DNA of 30,408 nt. Source: DATGLE01 sp035294325. Lineage in GTDB: Bacteria > Chloroflexota > Ktedonobacteria > Ktedonobacterales > Ktedonobacteraceae. Position numbers and translations under genes: made by a program. The notes below the pieces were generated by a model. The model was not told the origin of the DNA, searched no databases, and worked only from the letters and a program-made list of their open reading frames with translations. Below are positions 1 to 6,617 of the stretch, in pieces. Location: the NCBI GenBank assembly GCA_035294325.1, contig DATGLE010000027.1:1-30408 (forward strand), written 5' to 3'. The number at the start of each line of letters is the position of its first letter. Positions within the stretch are counted from its first letter, which is position 1.

Positions 1-579
1 CCTCAGCAGCGTCCGAAATCTGACCAGATGCCGCCGCAAGTCCTCTCCCTGGTACAGCCGCTCCATCTCGGCTATGACCTGCAACAGCATCGCGGCGCTC
101 ACCCCCTTCATCGCCGGCATGAGCGTATACATGCATGCCACGCGCCGGCGCAGGTAGCGCTCCGCCTCCAGTTCCCATACCCGCAGCACACTGTGCTGGA
201 ACTCCAGTTTCGTCCCCAGTCCGGCCTGTTCCTCAAAGACCGGCTCCGGGATCGTCGTTTCAAACGGGTAGAGCACCAGCGAGATCACCGGTTTGCGATA
301 GCGGCCATATAAAGCAACGTGATAGACCAGCATGCGATAGGCCATCGCGCTCTCCGGTTGGGTTTGTAGTTCCAGATCCAGCACGCGCGGCTGCCCCTGG
401 TATCTGACATTATACACCAGATCCGCGCGCAGCGTGGTCTGGTTCAGCTCGACGTTTTCCTCTCCCTCCACTTCGCAGCCTGGTAATAGTTCTGGTACCA
501 TCTCCCTGGCGTGATCGTCCATGAGGGATTTCAACGCGCGATCATAGGGGTGATAATCCTGGCGGGGTTCATTTATCAT
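1..579 (-). CDS. Rpn-family PD-(D/E)XK nuclease / putative transposase, 3' end outside window
   Basis: Reading the minus strand from an ATG at 579-577 gives 193 codons that stay open to base 1, so the C-terminus is missing. A purine-rich Shine-Dalgarno stretch (GGAAGGGAGGGGG) lies just upstream. The protein resembles the Rpn/YhgA-like recombination-promoting nuclease family: a D-x-x-x-x-L-K-S-L-M start, then an active-site-like series with D53 (RADLVYNV) and E70/Q72 (LDLELQTQ), a typical PD-(D/E)XK core, followed by YRMLVYHVALYGRY. Such proteins are often present in many copies per genome and are linked to recombination or mobile DNA. Family assignment is from motif recognition; activity is unproven. 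It is monocistronic here, about 180 bp downstream of the M20 peptidase gene. Confidence 0.8.
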   Translation of the reverse strand, partial: MINEPRQDYHPYDRALKSLMDDHAREMVPELLPGCEVEGEENVELNQTTLRADLVYNVRYQGQPRVLDLELQTQPESAMAYRMLVYHVALYGRYRKPVISLVLYPFETTIPEPVFEEQAGLGTKLEFQHSVLRVWELEAERYLRRRVACMYTLMPAMKGVSAAMLLQVIAEMERLYQGEDLRRHLVRFRTLLR

Positions 580-612
580 CCTGACCCCCTCCCTTCCACA
601 TTTAATGATGGG

Positions 613-641
613 AATATATCACATCTATCCGCCAGATGCAA
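613..641 (-). promoter_or_regulatory. Candidate sigma-70 promoter of the Rpn-like gene
   Basis: On the minus strand, TTGCAT (641-636) and TATATT (618-613) are separated by 17 bp, about 35 bp upstream of the ATG at 579. The -10 matches 5/6 and the -35 only 3/6, so this is a modest call. The rest of 580-756 shows no other structure. Confidence 0.35.
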
Positions 642-756
642 GCTTCAGATGCAGAAAAAGCTATACCATTTCATCGCCAGAAAAAGGTCCAATTACACAA
701 GAGCAATGGAAAGAGGTAATTCGCTGCTCACCCGCCCCTGAGGTTAATGGCGCTTC

Positions 757-2049
757 CTACTCCACCCCGAGCAGGTGGGCGGCGGCCAGCGCCATGATCT
801 TGATTGAAGCGATGAAATCGTCAATAGCCAGCGACTCATCGATGTTGTGCGTCTGGATGATCTCGCCAGGGCCATAGATAATACACTGCTCGATGCCGCC
901 GCGCTGCACCACAAAGCGCTGATCGTCAGTCCCGGGGCTACAGACGTAGCCGGGAGTGCGCCCTAGCACCTGCTGGATGGCGGCGCTAAAAGCTTGCACC
1001 ACCGGGGTATCGGCGCTTACCCAGGTGGGATTAGCAGCATAGCGCTCGTTGTACCTGTAATCGAAGCCAGAAACTGTGTGTGCGCGCTCTTGCAAGATAT
1101 CCCACAACTCGCGCCGCGCCTCGTCAAGCGTCTCACCCATCACCAGGCGCCGATCAAAGACAACTGTGCAACGATCCGGCACGCTGTTCGGGTTCGTGCC
1201 GCCATCGATGACGTTGAAAGAGATACTGGCAGCGCTGGCGCTGGGCGGTATCACAGGCTGGCTGTTGACGCGCTGCTGCAAGCGCGGCCTGAGCGTCGTG
1301 GTCACGGTGTGGATGAAATCGGCCATATGCTCGATGGCGTTGACGCCGCGCTCTGGCGTGCTGCCGTGCGAGGGACGCCCCAGGGCGGTGATCTCGCCCC
1401 AGAGCGCGCCGCGATGCCCCAGGCAAATGTTATCGACGTTTAGCGGCTCGGTGATCACCACATAATCGGTGTGCCCTGCCGCGATATAGCCGCGCTCAAC
1501 GAGCAGTCCCATACCCGCATTGCGGTTGCCTGTCGTCTCCTCATCGACAACGCCGCTCTGCTCGACGGTGCCGCGCAGGCGCAGCCCGGCGCGCCTGACG
1601 GCCTCAACCGCGTAGATCTGCGCCGCGAGACCGCCCTTCATATCGGAGACGCCGCGCCCGAAAATGCGCCCGTCGCGGATCTGCGCGCCAAAGGGATCGC
1701 CGGACCAGCCCGGGCCAACCGGGACCACATCCATATGCCCGTTGAAGTGCAGTACCGGCGCCGCTTGCAGTCCCGGCAGTCGTCCGATCACGTTGGTGCG
1801 CGGCAAACCCTGGCCGTGCGGGGCGAGCGCGGCCACTTCCTCCGGCGTCAGATCAACATATTCTACCGCATAATCCAGCCGCGCCAGTCGCTCGCCGATG
1901 TAGTGAGCGCACTCCGGGTACGCACGCCCCGGCGGATTCACCGTCGGGATACGGACCAGTCCCCGCAAAAAATCGATGGCCTCATCCGCCAGCGCTTCAG
2001 CCGCGCGCAGGATAGCCTGGCGCTGTTCCGCCTGCAAGGGTTCTAACAT
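757..2049 (-). CDS. M20 family metallopeptidase (ArgE/DapE/ACY1-like deacylase)
   Basis: This 430-residue cytosolic protein has the full co-catalytic dizinc signature of the M20 family: the first metal site GHMDVVP (H105, D107), the bridging Asp in GRGVSDMKGG (D136), the catalytic Glu pair in VVDEET (E170/E171), and a C-terminal GTDDQRF plus GPGE..HNIDES that carries the last metal His (HNIDE). Between them lies the lid/dimerisation domain (about 200-330). The family hydrolyses N-acyl amino acids or small peptides (acetylornithine, succinyl-diaminopimelate, N-acyl amino acids). No arginine or lysine biosynthesis gene adjoins it, so substrate is unassigned. The ATG is preceded by AAGGAAG. Two terminator-like hairpins sit upstream (2091-2177). 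Confidence 0.88.
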   Translation of the reverse strand: MLEPLQAEQRQAILRAAEALADEAIDFLRGLVRIPTVNPPGRAYPECAHYIGERLARLDYAVEYVDLTPEEVAALAPHGQGLPRTNVIGRLPGLQAAPVLHFNGHMDVVPVGPGWSGDPFGAQIRDGRIFGRGVSDMKGGLAAQIYAVEAVRRAGLRLRGTVEQSGVVDEETTGNRNAGMGLLVERGYIAAGHTDYVVITEPLNVDNICLGHRGALWGEITALGRPSHGSTPERGVNAIEHMADFIHTVTTTLRPRLQQRVNSQPVIPPSASAASISFNVIDGGTNPNSVPDRCTVVFDRRLVMGETLDEARRELWDILQERAHTVSGFDYRYNERYAANPTWVSADTPVVQAFSAAIQQVLGRTPGYVCSPGTDDQRFVVQRGGIEQCIIYGPGEIIQTHNIDESLAIDDFIASIKIMALAAAHLLGVE

Positions 2050-2090
2050 GGTGAGCGACTTCCTTCCAGTGCTTACAAGACTTATTCGAG

Positions 2091-2117
2091 AAAAAACAGG
2101 CTACTGTTAAATAGCCT
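2091..2117 (-). terminator. Intrinsic terminator-like hairpin in the leader of the M20 gene
   Basis: Read on the minus strand, AGGCTA (2117-2112) pairs with TAGCCT (2103-2098) around an 8-nt loop. A single G and six T residues (2096-2091) follow. It ends about 40 bp before the M20 ATG, leaving little room for a promoter between them. It is either a second terminator for the ecf operon or a conditional terminator in the M20 leader. Confidence 0.55.
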
Positions 2118-2145
2118 CATCTCATGTATTTTGATATCGTCTGCT

Positions 2146-2177
2146 CATAAAAGGCAGCTATAGCAGCCGTTTTTATG
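2146..2177. terminator. Bidirectional intrinsic terminator after the ecf operon
   Basis: The segment is nearly self-complementary: CATAAAA, GGCAGCT, loop, AGCAGCC, G, TTTTTATG. The stem has one A-A mismatch. A-rich and T-rich flanks give a T-tract on either strand. It starts 19 bp beyond the ecfT stop and fits as the end of the ECF transporter transcript. Confidence 0.65.
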
Positions 2178-2195
2178 AACTGCTGCGGATTGAAA

Positions 2196-3035
2196 CTAGA
2201 ATGGCGCAAAGATCGTAACAACGCCTGGTATGACGCAGGCAGCGATAGTGAAAGCGAGGACCAGCGCATCAAAACGCGTGAAGCGGAGGACGCGCCGCTT
2301 GCTGCGCCGCCAGCCGGGACGCCCGCCGAAGCAGCGCGCCTCCATCGCCGTGCTCAAAACGCCGGCGCGCTGAAAGCCGCTCACGAACAGCGGAATGAGC
2401 AGCGGCGCCAGCTTCCTTATGCGCTGAAACATATTCCCCTGGTCGAAACGCACGCCACGCGCCGTCTGCGCTTTGATTAACCGCTCGACCTCGGCAACGA
2501 AGATCGGTACAAACTTCATGGCAATGACCAGCACCATGATGAAGGCATTGATGGGGATACCGATCTTTTGCAGTGGCGAGAGCAAGACCTCCATACCATC
2601 GGTAATATCGACAAGGGAGGTTGTGAACATCAGCATCGAGACCAGATAATAGAGAAAGAGCACGCGTATCATGGTCATAGCGCTGACCAGAATGCCCTCT
2701 CTGGAAATGGTTAAAAAGGCCCAGTGCCAGTAGACCGTCTGGTGCTGGCCGGGAGGCGCGTAGTAGAAGAGAACCTCGATGATGTAGATAAAGATCAGGA
2801 AGCCGATAAACGGTTTGAAGCTCCCCAGGACATAGGCCGTCGAGATGTGCGAGGCCCACTGCAAAATCGCACAGAAGATCAGAAAGACGGCAAAAGCGAT
2901 GAAGCTATTCAGGAAGAAGGTCAGGGCGATCAAGAGCACGGCGCAGATCAGCTTGGTGCGAGGATCCATGCGCGAGAGCGCCGAGCCGTTGTTGATGTAC
3001 TGACCGAAGGTGATATTGCGGGAGAGTTCGATCAT
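2196..3035 (-). CDS. ecfT: ECF transporter transmembrane subunit EcfT (CbiQ family)
   Basis: This 279-residue integral membrane protein is the scaffold of an energy-coupling-factor importer. It links the two ATPases to the substrate-binding S component. Hydrophobic helices cluster at about 27-75, 85-165 and 235-275. The two cytoplasmic coupling motifs are visible: the first as AQTARGVRF and the second as AMEARCFGG, where the usual ARG reads ARC. It overlaps the end of the upstream ATPase gene by 4 bp (3032-3035), the pattern of translational coupling, and is the last gene of the operon. Family length is normal. Confidence 0.9.
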   Translation of the reverse strand: MIELSRNITFGQYINNGSALSRMDPRTKLICAVLLIALTFFLNSFIAFAVFLIFCAILQWASHISTAYVLGSFKPFIGFLIFIYIIEVLFYYAPPGQHQTVYWHWAFLTISREGILVSAMTMIRVLFLYYLVSMLMFTTSLVDITDGMEVLLSPLQKIGIPINAFIMVLVIAMKFVPIFVAEVERLIKAQTARGVRFDQGNMFQRIRKLAPLLIPLFVSGFQRAGVLSTAMEARCFGGRPGWRRSKRRVLRFTRFDALVLAFTIAACVIPGVVTIFAPF

Positions 3036-3919
3036 GGCGCCTTTATCTCCCTGTTCTCTTGCGCGGATGGTGCGGATGCATTTTTCACAATCTCTTCTTC
3101 CAACTCTGTCAGGTTCAACACATCGGTGCGGATCTCAGGCATAACCTCACGCAACGCGAGGGCGATCCTGGCTGTCTCCGGCATCTCGATATCCAGCGCC
3201 GCCAGTTCATCAGCACGCGCGAGGATCTCGCGGGGCGCGCCGCTGAAGACCAGGCGCCCACGGTCAAGGATATGAATAATGTCGGCGAGACCGATCACAT
3301 CGTCCAGGCTGGCGGAAACATAGACAATCGTGAGGTTGTGGCGCTTTTTCAGCGTAACGATCAGATCAAGCAGTTCGCGGCGCCCACGGGGATCCAGCCC
3401 GGCTGTTGGCTCATCAAAGACGATCACCTTTGGTTGCAGGGCCAGCACGCCGGCGATAGCGACGCGCCGCTTCTCACCGCCACTGAGGGCATAGGTATAA
3501 CGCGAGCGGAAATCTTCATAGGGCAGTCCCACCGTCTCCAGCGCTTCCTGCACCAGACGGCGCGACTCGGCCAGCGACACACCTTTGCGGCGCGGGCCAA
3601 AGGAGACATCCTTGCCCACTGTCTCCTCAAAAATTTGCGCCTCCGGCGACTGGAAGACGATGCCCACTGTCGAGCGAATGCGCTCACTATCAAAGGAGGA
3701 GGCCGCGACATCGGCGCCTTCATAGAAGAGCGTGCCCGGCGCAGGCTTGATCAGGCCCGCCAGCAGGTCGACGACGGTAGACTTGCCGGCTTTGGTCGGG
3801 CCAACCAGTGCCACCGTCTGGCCGGCCGGGATGGTGAGCGATAACCCGCGCAGCGCCTCCGTCGCAAAGGGTGTGCCGCGCATATAGGTATGATAGACAT
3901 TCTTCAACTCGAATAGCAT
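3032..3919 (-). CDS. ecfA2: ECF transporter ATP-binding subunit (EcfA2-like) with altered H-loop
   Basis: This 295-residue ABC ATPase has Walker A GPTKAGKS (40-47), a Q-loop (IVFQSPEAQIF), an intact signature LSGGE (145-149), Walker B VIVFDE (165-170) and a normal D-loop (AGLDP). The H-loop reads VSASLDDV, so the usual switch histidine is Ala203. The C-terminal extension after about residue 235 is typical of EcfA proteins. The gene overlaps ecfA1 by 16 bp and ecfT by 4 bp. It should pair with EcfA1 as a heterodimer on EcfT. The missing His and the Lys in Walker A suggest that its own ATP site is weak or non-hydrolytic (inference). Confidence 0.88.
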   Translation of the reverse strand: MLFELKNVYHTYMRGTPFATEALRGLSLTIPAGQTVALVGPTKAGKSTVVDLLAGLIKPAPGTLFYEGADVAASSFDSERIRSTVGIVFQSPEAQIFEETVGKDVSFGPRRKGVSLAESRRLVQEALETVGLPYEDFRSRYTYALSGGEKRRVAIAGVLALQPKVIVFDEPTAGLDPRGRRELLDLIVTLKKRHNLTIVYVSASLDDVIGLADIIHILDRGRLVFSGAPREILARADELAALDIEMPETARIALALREVMPEIRTDVLNLTELEEEIVKNASAPSAQENREIKAP

Positions 3920-4737
3920 AGCCCCGCCTTCAACTCTTCAACGGAGAGCACGACCTCCGGCAGCTTCGTCCAACCCCTGGCGCGCAGGCGCTGGCCCAGT
4001 TGCGTCACCATCGGCACATCCAGCCCCACCGCATGCAGTTCCTCGGCGCGTGCGAAGACCTCTTCCGGCGTTCCATCCATCAGCATACGCCCTTCGTGCA
4101 TCACAATTACACGTTTAAAATTGACTACTTCGTGCATGAAGTGCGTGATGTGAACGACGGCGATGCCCTGCTCGCGGGCGAGGCGCTGCTCGGTCTCCAA
4201 TACATTGCGCGCGATCTGGCCGGAGATCATCGTCGTCGGCTCATCGAGCAGCAGATAGCGCGGGCGCATCGCCAGCACGCCGGCGATAGCGACGCGCTGT
4301 TTCTGGCCTACCGAGAGATCGCTGATCGGCATCTCCGCATACGGCTCCAGTTCCAGCAGCGCCATCGCCTCCTGCACGCGCTCCTCGATTTCAAAACGCG
4401 GCAGGACGAGATTCTCGGGACCGAAGGCGATATCGTCAATGACCGTGTTGGCAACCAGTTGATCGTCGGGGTTTTGAAAGACGATGCCGACGCGCTGGCG
4501 GATGGTCCAGCGATCTTCGCCTCCGGCGGCGGTATCCATCCCGTCAACCAGGATGGCGCCGCTGCTCGGTCTCAGGATGGCAGCGAGGAGCCTGGCGAGC
4601 GTGCTTTTCCCGGAACCGTTGTGCCCGATGATCGCCACGGCCTCTCCCGCCTCGATGCGCAGGCTCACATCGCGCAGCGCAGGAGGGACGCCCTCCTGCG
4701 TGCTGTAAGTAAAGGTAACGTCCCTGACTTCTAGCAT
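3904..4737 (-). CDS. ecfA1: ECF transporter ATP-binding subunit (EcfA1-like) with altered signature and D-loop
   Basis: This 277-residue ABC ATPase has a canonical Walker A GHNGSGKS (38-45), Q-loop VFQNPDDQ, Walker B YLLLDE (161-166) and H-loop His199 (HITHF). The signature reads LSVGQ (141-145) rather than LSGGQ. The D-loop, usually S-x-L-D, reads TMISGQ (169-174) without the Asp. It starts 2 bp after the S-component stop and overlaps ecfA2 by 16 bp. Its own ATP-binding half-site looks intact, whereas the elements it contributes to the partner's site are degenerate. The role is to energise import of a vitamin-type substrate. Confidence 0.9.
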   Translation of the reverse strand: MLEVRDVTFTYSTQEGVPPALRDVSLRIEAGEAVAIIGHNGSGKSTLARLLAAILRPSSGAILVDGMDTAAGGEDRWTIRQRVGIVFQNPDDQLVANTVIDDIAFGPENLVLPRFEIEERVQEAMALLELEPYAEMPISDLSVGQKQRVAIAGVLAMRPRYLLLDEPTTMISGQIARNVLETEQRLAREQGIAVVHITHFMHEVVNFKRVIVMHEGRMLMDGTPEEVFARAEELHAVGLDVPMVTQLGQRLRARGWTKLPEVVLSVEELKAGLCYSS

Positions 4738-4739
4738 GG

Positions 4740-5342
4740 TTAATACGGCAACTCATCGCGGGGCCTGGTATCCGGCGCGCGTACATACCCCTTCTGAATG
4801 ATGTAAAAGACGCGCGCCAGAATCACCGTGAAGATAGCGGCGACGATGGCTTCCCCGATGGCCTGCGGAATGATAGGAATAACCGCGACTGGCGGTATAT
4901 AGCCACGTAGTATCAGCATGCCCAGCACGAGCACCGTGTTGGTCAACGAGCCGGCGAGACCGGCTACGATGGCGGCGACATCGCGATTGAAACGGACCAG
5001 GCCCGCGAAGACGGCCCACGCCACCAGACCGATGAAGAGACGCGGCAGAATAGCGACTGTAGGATCTTTGAAGAACGGCACTGTCGCGCGCGTGAAGCTG
5101 ATAAGACCAAAGATGAAGCCTGTGACGATACCGACCAGCGGACCGGCAATGACGCCGCCGAGGATCGTCGGGATATGCTCCGTTGTCGCGCTACCCGAGA
5201 TATTGGGCAGTGGGATGAATCCGAGACCGGGAACGACGCCCAGAATTATCGTGATCGCGGCAAGCACGCCGGTGATGACGATGCGCTCCGTCGTGATTCT
5301 CCAGGGGCTTTCGGTGGAGGTTTGGACTGCTACCTTGCTCAA
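4740..5342 (-). CDS. ECF transporter substrate-binding S component, substrate unknown
   Basis: The 200-residue, strongly hydrophobic protein has about six membrane segments and the pattern of the PF12822-like S components (HIPTILGGVIAGPLVGIVTGFIFGLISF). This group binds vitamins such as folate, pantothenate or riboflavin; the sequence alone does not settle which. I chose a TTG start at 5342-5340 because AAAGGAG lies 8 nt upstream. A longer open frame to 5447 would begin at another TTG without a properly spaced ribosome-binding site. It is first in a four-gene operon with ecfA1, ecfA2 and ecfT, so this is a dedicated ECF cassette. Confidence 0.8.
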   Translation of the reverse strand: MSKVAVQTSTESPWRITTERIVITGVLAAITIILGVVPGLGFIPLPNISGSATTEHIPTILGGVIAGPLVGIVTGFIFGLISFTRATVPFFKDPTVAILPRLFIGLVAWAVFAGLVRFNRDVAAIVAGLAGSLTNTVLVLGMLILRGYIPPVAVIPIIPQAIGEAIVAAIFTVILARVFYIIQKGYVRAPDTRPRDELPY

Positions 5343-5495
5343 AGTGGAGACTCCTTTACAGTAGCGAGCAGAGAATGTGCCCGGTACGATGATAAAGAGA
5401 AGACACCTACGAACAATGCAAGAAAAATTGATCAGAGATGACAGCAACTAGAATGCCGGCGCTCACCTCCTTTGGCACGAGGGAGTATTTATTGA

Positions 5496-5524
5496 AGTAT
5501 ACCTATCGAGCCGAGGAGTGTCAA
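5496..5524 (-). promoter_or_regulatory. Near-consensus sigma-70 promoter of the ecf operon
   Basis: On the minus strand a perfect -35 TTGACA (5524-5519), a 17-bp spacer and -10 TATACT (5501-5496) are present. The predicted start is near 5489, giving a leader of about 147 nt before the TTG start. The leader contains a full anti-Shine-Dalgarno complement (AAGGAGGTGA, about 5478-5465) that does not serve the S-component start. I saw no match to TPP, FMN or folate riboswitch cores. Confidence 0.75.
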
Positions 5525-5650
5525 GGAAAACGGCGCTCGCTTGCCCGGGACATTATGGCTACAGCCATTGCCTCCCCCGGCGCTCTCAAGGGACATTTGT
5601 AACATCTGTATCCAGGCTTGAAGAGTGTATTGCGGACAATAGCGGGCCGA

Positions 5651-6346
5651 TCAGGGGATCGTCTTCACGCCCTGCGGCCCGCCGATGATCGCCCCCTGCG
5701 CCATACCCAGGAACAGCCCGGTCTCTACGACGCCGACGATACGGTGTATGCGCGCATCCATCTCGATAGGATCGGGGATACCGCCGGGGAAACTGCAATC
5801 CAGGATCACATTGCCATTATCGGTGATGAAGGTATGCCCATCGCGCTGCCGCACCTCTACCGCGGCGCCAAGCGCTTGCAGGCGCCGGTGAACGGGCGTG
5901 ACGGCAAAGGGGATAACCTCGACGGGGACGGGACATTTCTGTCCCAGCCGCTCCACCTGCTTTGTAATATCAGCGACCACGATGAAGCGGCGCGCGGCGG
6001 AGGCCACGACTTTCTCGCGCAGCAGGGCGCCGCCGCCACCCTTGATGAGACGCAGCAGTGGATCGATTTCGTCGGCGCCATCTATATAGAGGTCAAGTTC
6101 GGGATGTGTATCAAGGTCGGTAAGTGGAATACCGAGGCTGGCTGCGAGATCCTGCGATGCACGCGAGGAGGGGACCGCGCCGACGATATGCAGTCCGGCC
6201 TGGATGCGCTGTGCGAGTGCGCGAATCATGCGGGCCGAGGTTGTTCCGCTGCCGATGCCGATTACCATGCCCTCTTCCACCAGCTTCGCGGCTGCATCGC
6301 CCGCCAGCTGCTTCCACTGGTGTTGCTGAATATCGTCCTGCTGCAT
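5651..6346 (-). CDS. rpiA: Ribose-5-phosphate isomerase A
   Basis: This 231-residue enzyme interconverts ribose 5-phosphate and ribulose 5-phosphate in the pentose phosphate pathway. It shows the RpiA landmarks in order: the phosphate-binding loop GIGSGTT, the active-site DGADEID, KGGGGALLREK with the catalytic Glu/Lys region, a C-terminal domain starting PVEVIPFAV, and DNGNVILD. The length is that of bacterial RpiA. The ATG at 6346 follows AAGGAGTGGATAG, a good ribosome-binding site. It appears monocistronic, with a long leader containing a 12-bp inverted repeat (6414-6457). Confidence 0.95.
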   Translation of the reverse strand: MQQDDIQQHQWKQLAGDAAAKLVEEGMVIGIGSGTTSARMIRALAQRIQAGLHIVGAVPSSRASQDLAASLGIPLTDLDTHPELDLYIDGADEIDPLLRLIKGGGGALLREKVVASAARRFIVVADITKQVERLGQKCPVPVEVIPFAVTPVHRRLQALGAAVEVRQRDGHTFITDNGNVILDCSFPGGIPDPIEMDARIHRIVGVVETGLFLGMAQGAIIGGPQGVKTIP

Positions 6347-6413
6347 CTATCCACTCCTTAGTCAAATTTGTTCTCACAAAGCCAGAAACATCTAATATGC
6401 GCAGCCGCATGCC

Positions 6414-6457
6414 TTATCGCGCTTTTCAATTTCTCAAACACATGCAAAGCGCGATAA
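6414..6457. repeat. 12-bp perfect inverted repeat in the rpiA leader
   Basis: TTATCGCGCTTT (6414-6425) and AAAGCGCGATAA (6446-6457) are exact inverted copies around a 20-nt spacer, 68-111 bp upstream of the rpiA ATG. There is no adjacent T-run, so a terminator is unlikely. It could be a repressor operator or an mRNA leader stem. A -10-like TATAAT (6538-6533, minus) lies further upstream. Confidence 0.6.
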
Positions 6458-6617
6458 ATCACGCAGCTACGCACAAAGGGGGTACACTCTTTACAATTGT
6501 CAAAACACTTTTTTACCGTGCCGGTAATAAGAATTATAATGCAAATGGACAAACGCCACATGCATTTTGACACTGGCGCGCCGGGAGGCCAGCGGTCTTC
6601 TGACGCACCAGTGTCCA

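Noticed and set aside
2269..2859. 196-codon minus-strand ORF inside ecfT
   Set aside because: It is an alternative frame of a clear EcfT protein and has no family features.
5343..5447. Longer S-component start at 5447
   Set aside because: Its nearest Shine-Dalgarno is 18 nt away and the added residues lack the features of the family; the TTG at 5342 has well-spaced AAAGGAG.
5343..5489. TPP, FMN or folate riboswitch upstream of the ECF S component
   Set aside because: No conserved core of these classes was seen in the leader.
6569..6615. Terminator after the molybdenum hydroxylase gene
   Set aside because: GACACTGG/CCAGTGTC can pair, but the loop is 31 nt and no T-run follows; left uncalled.
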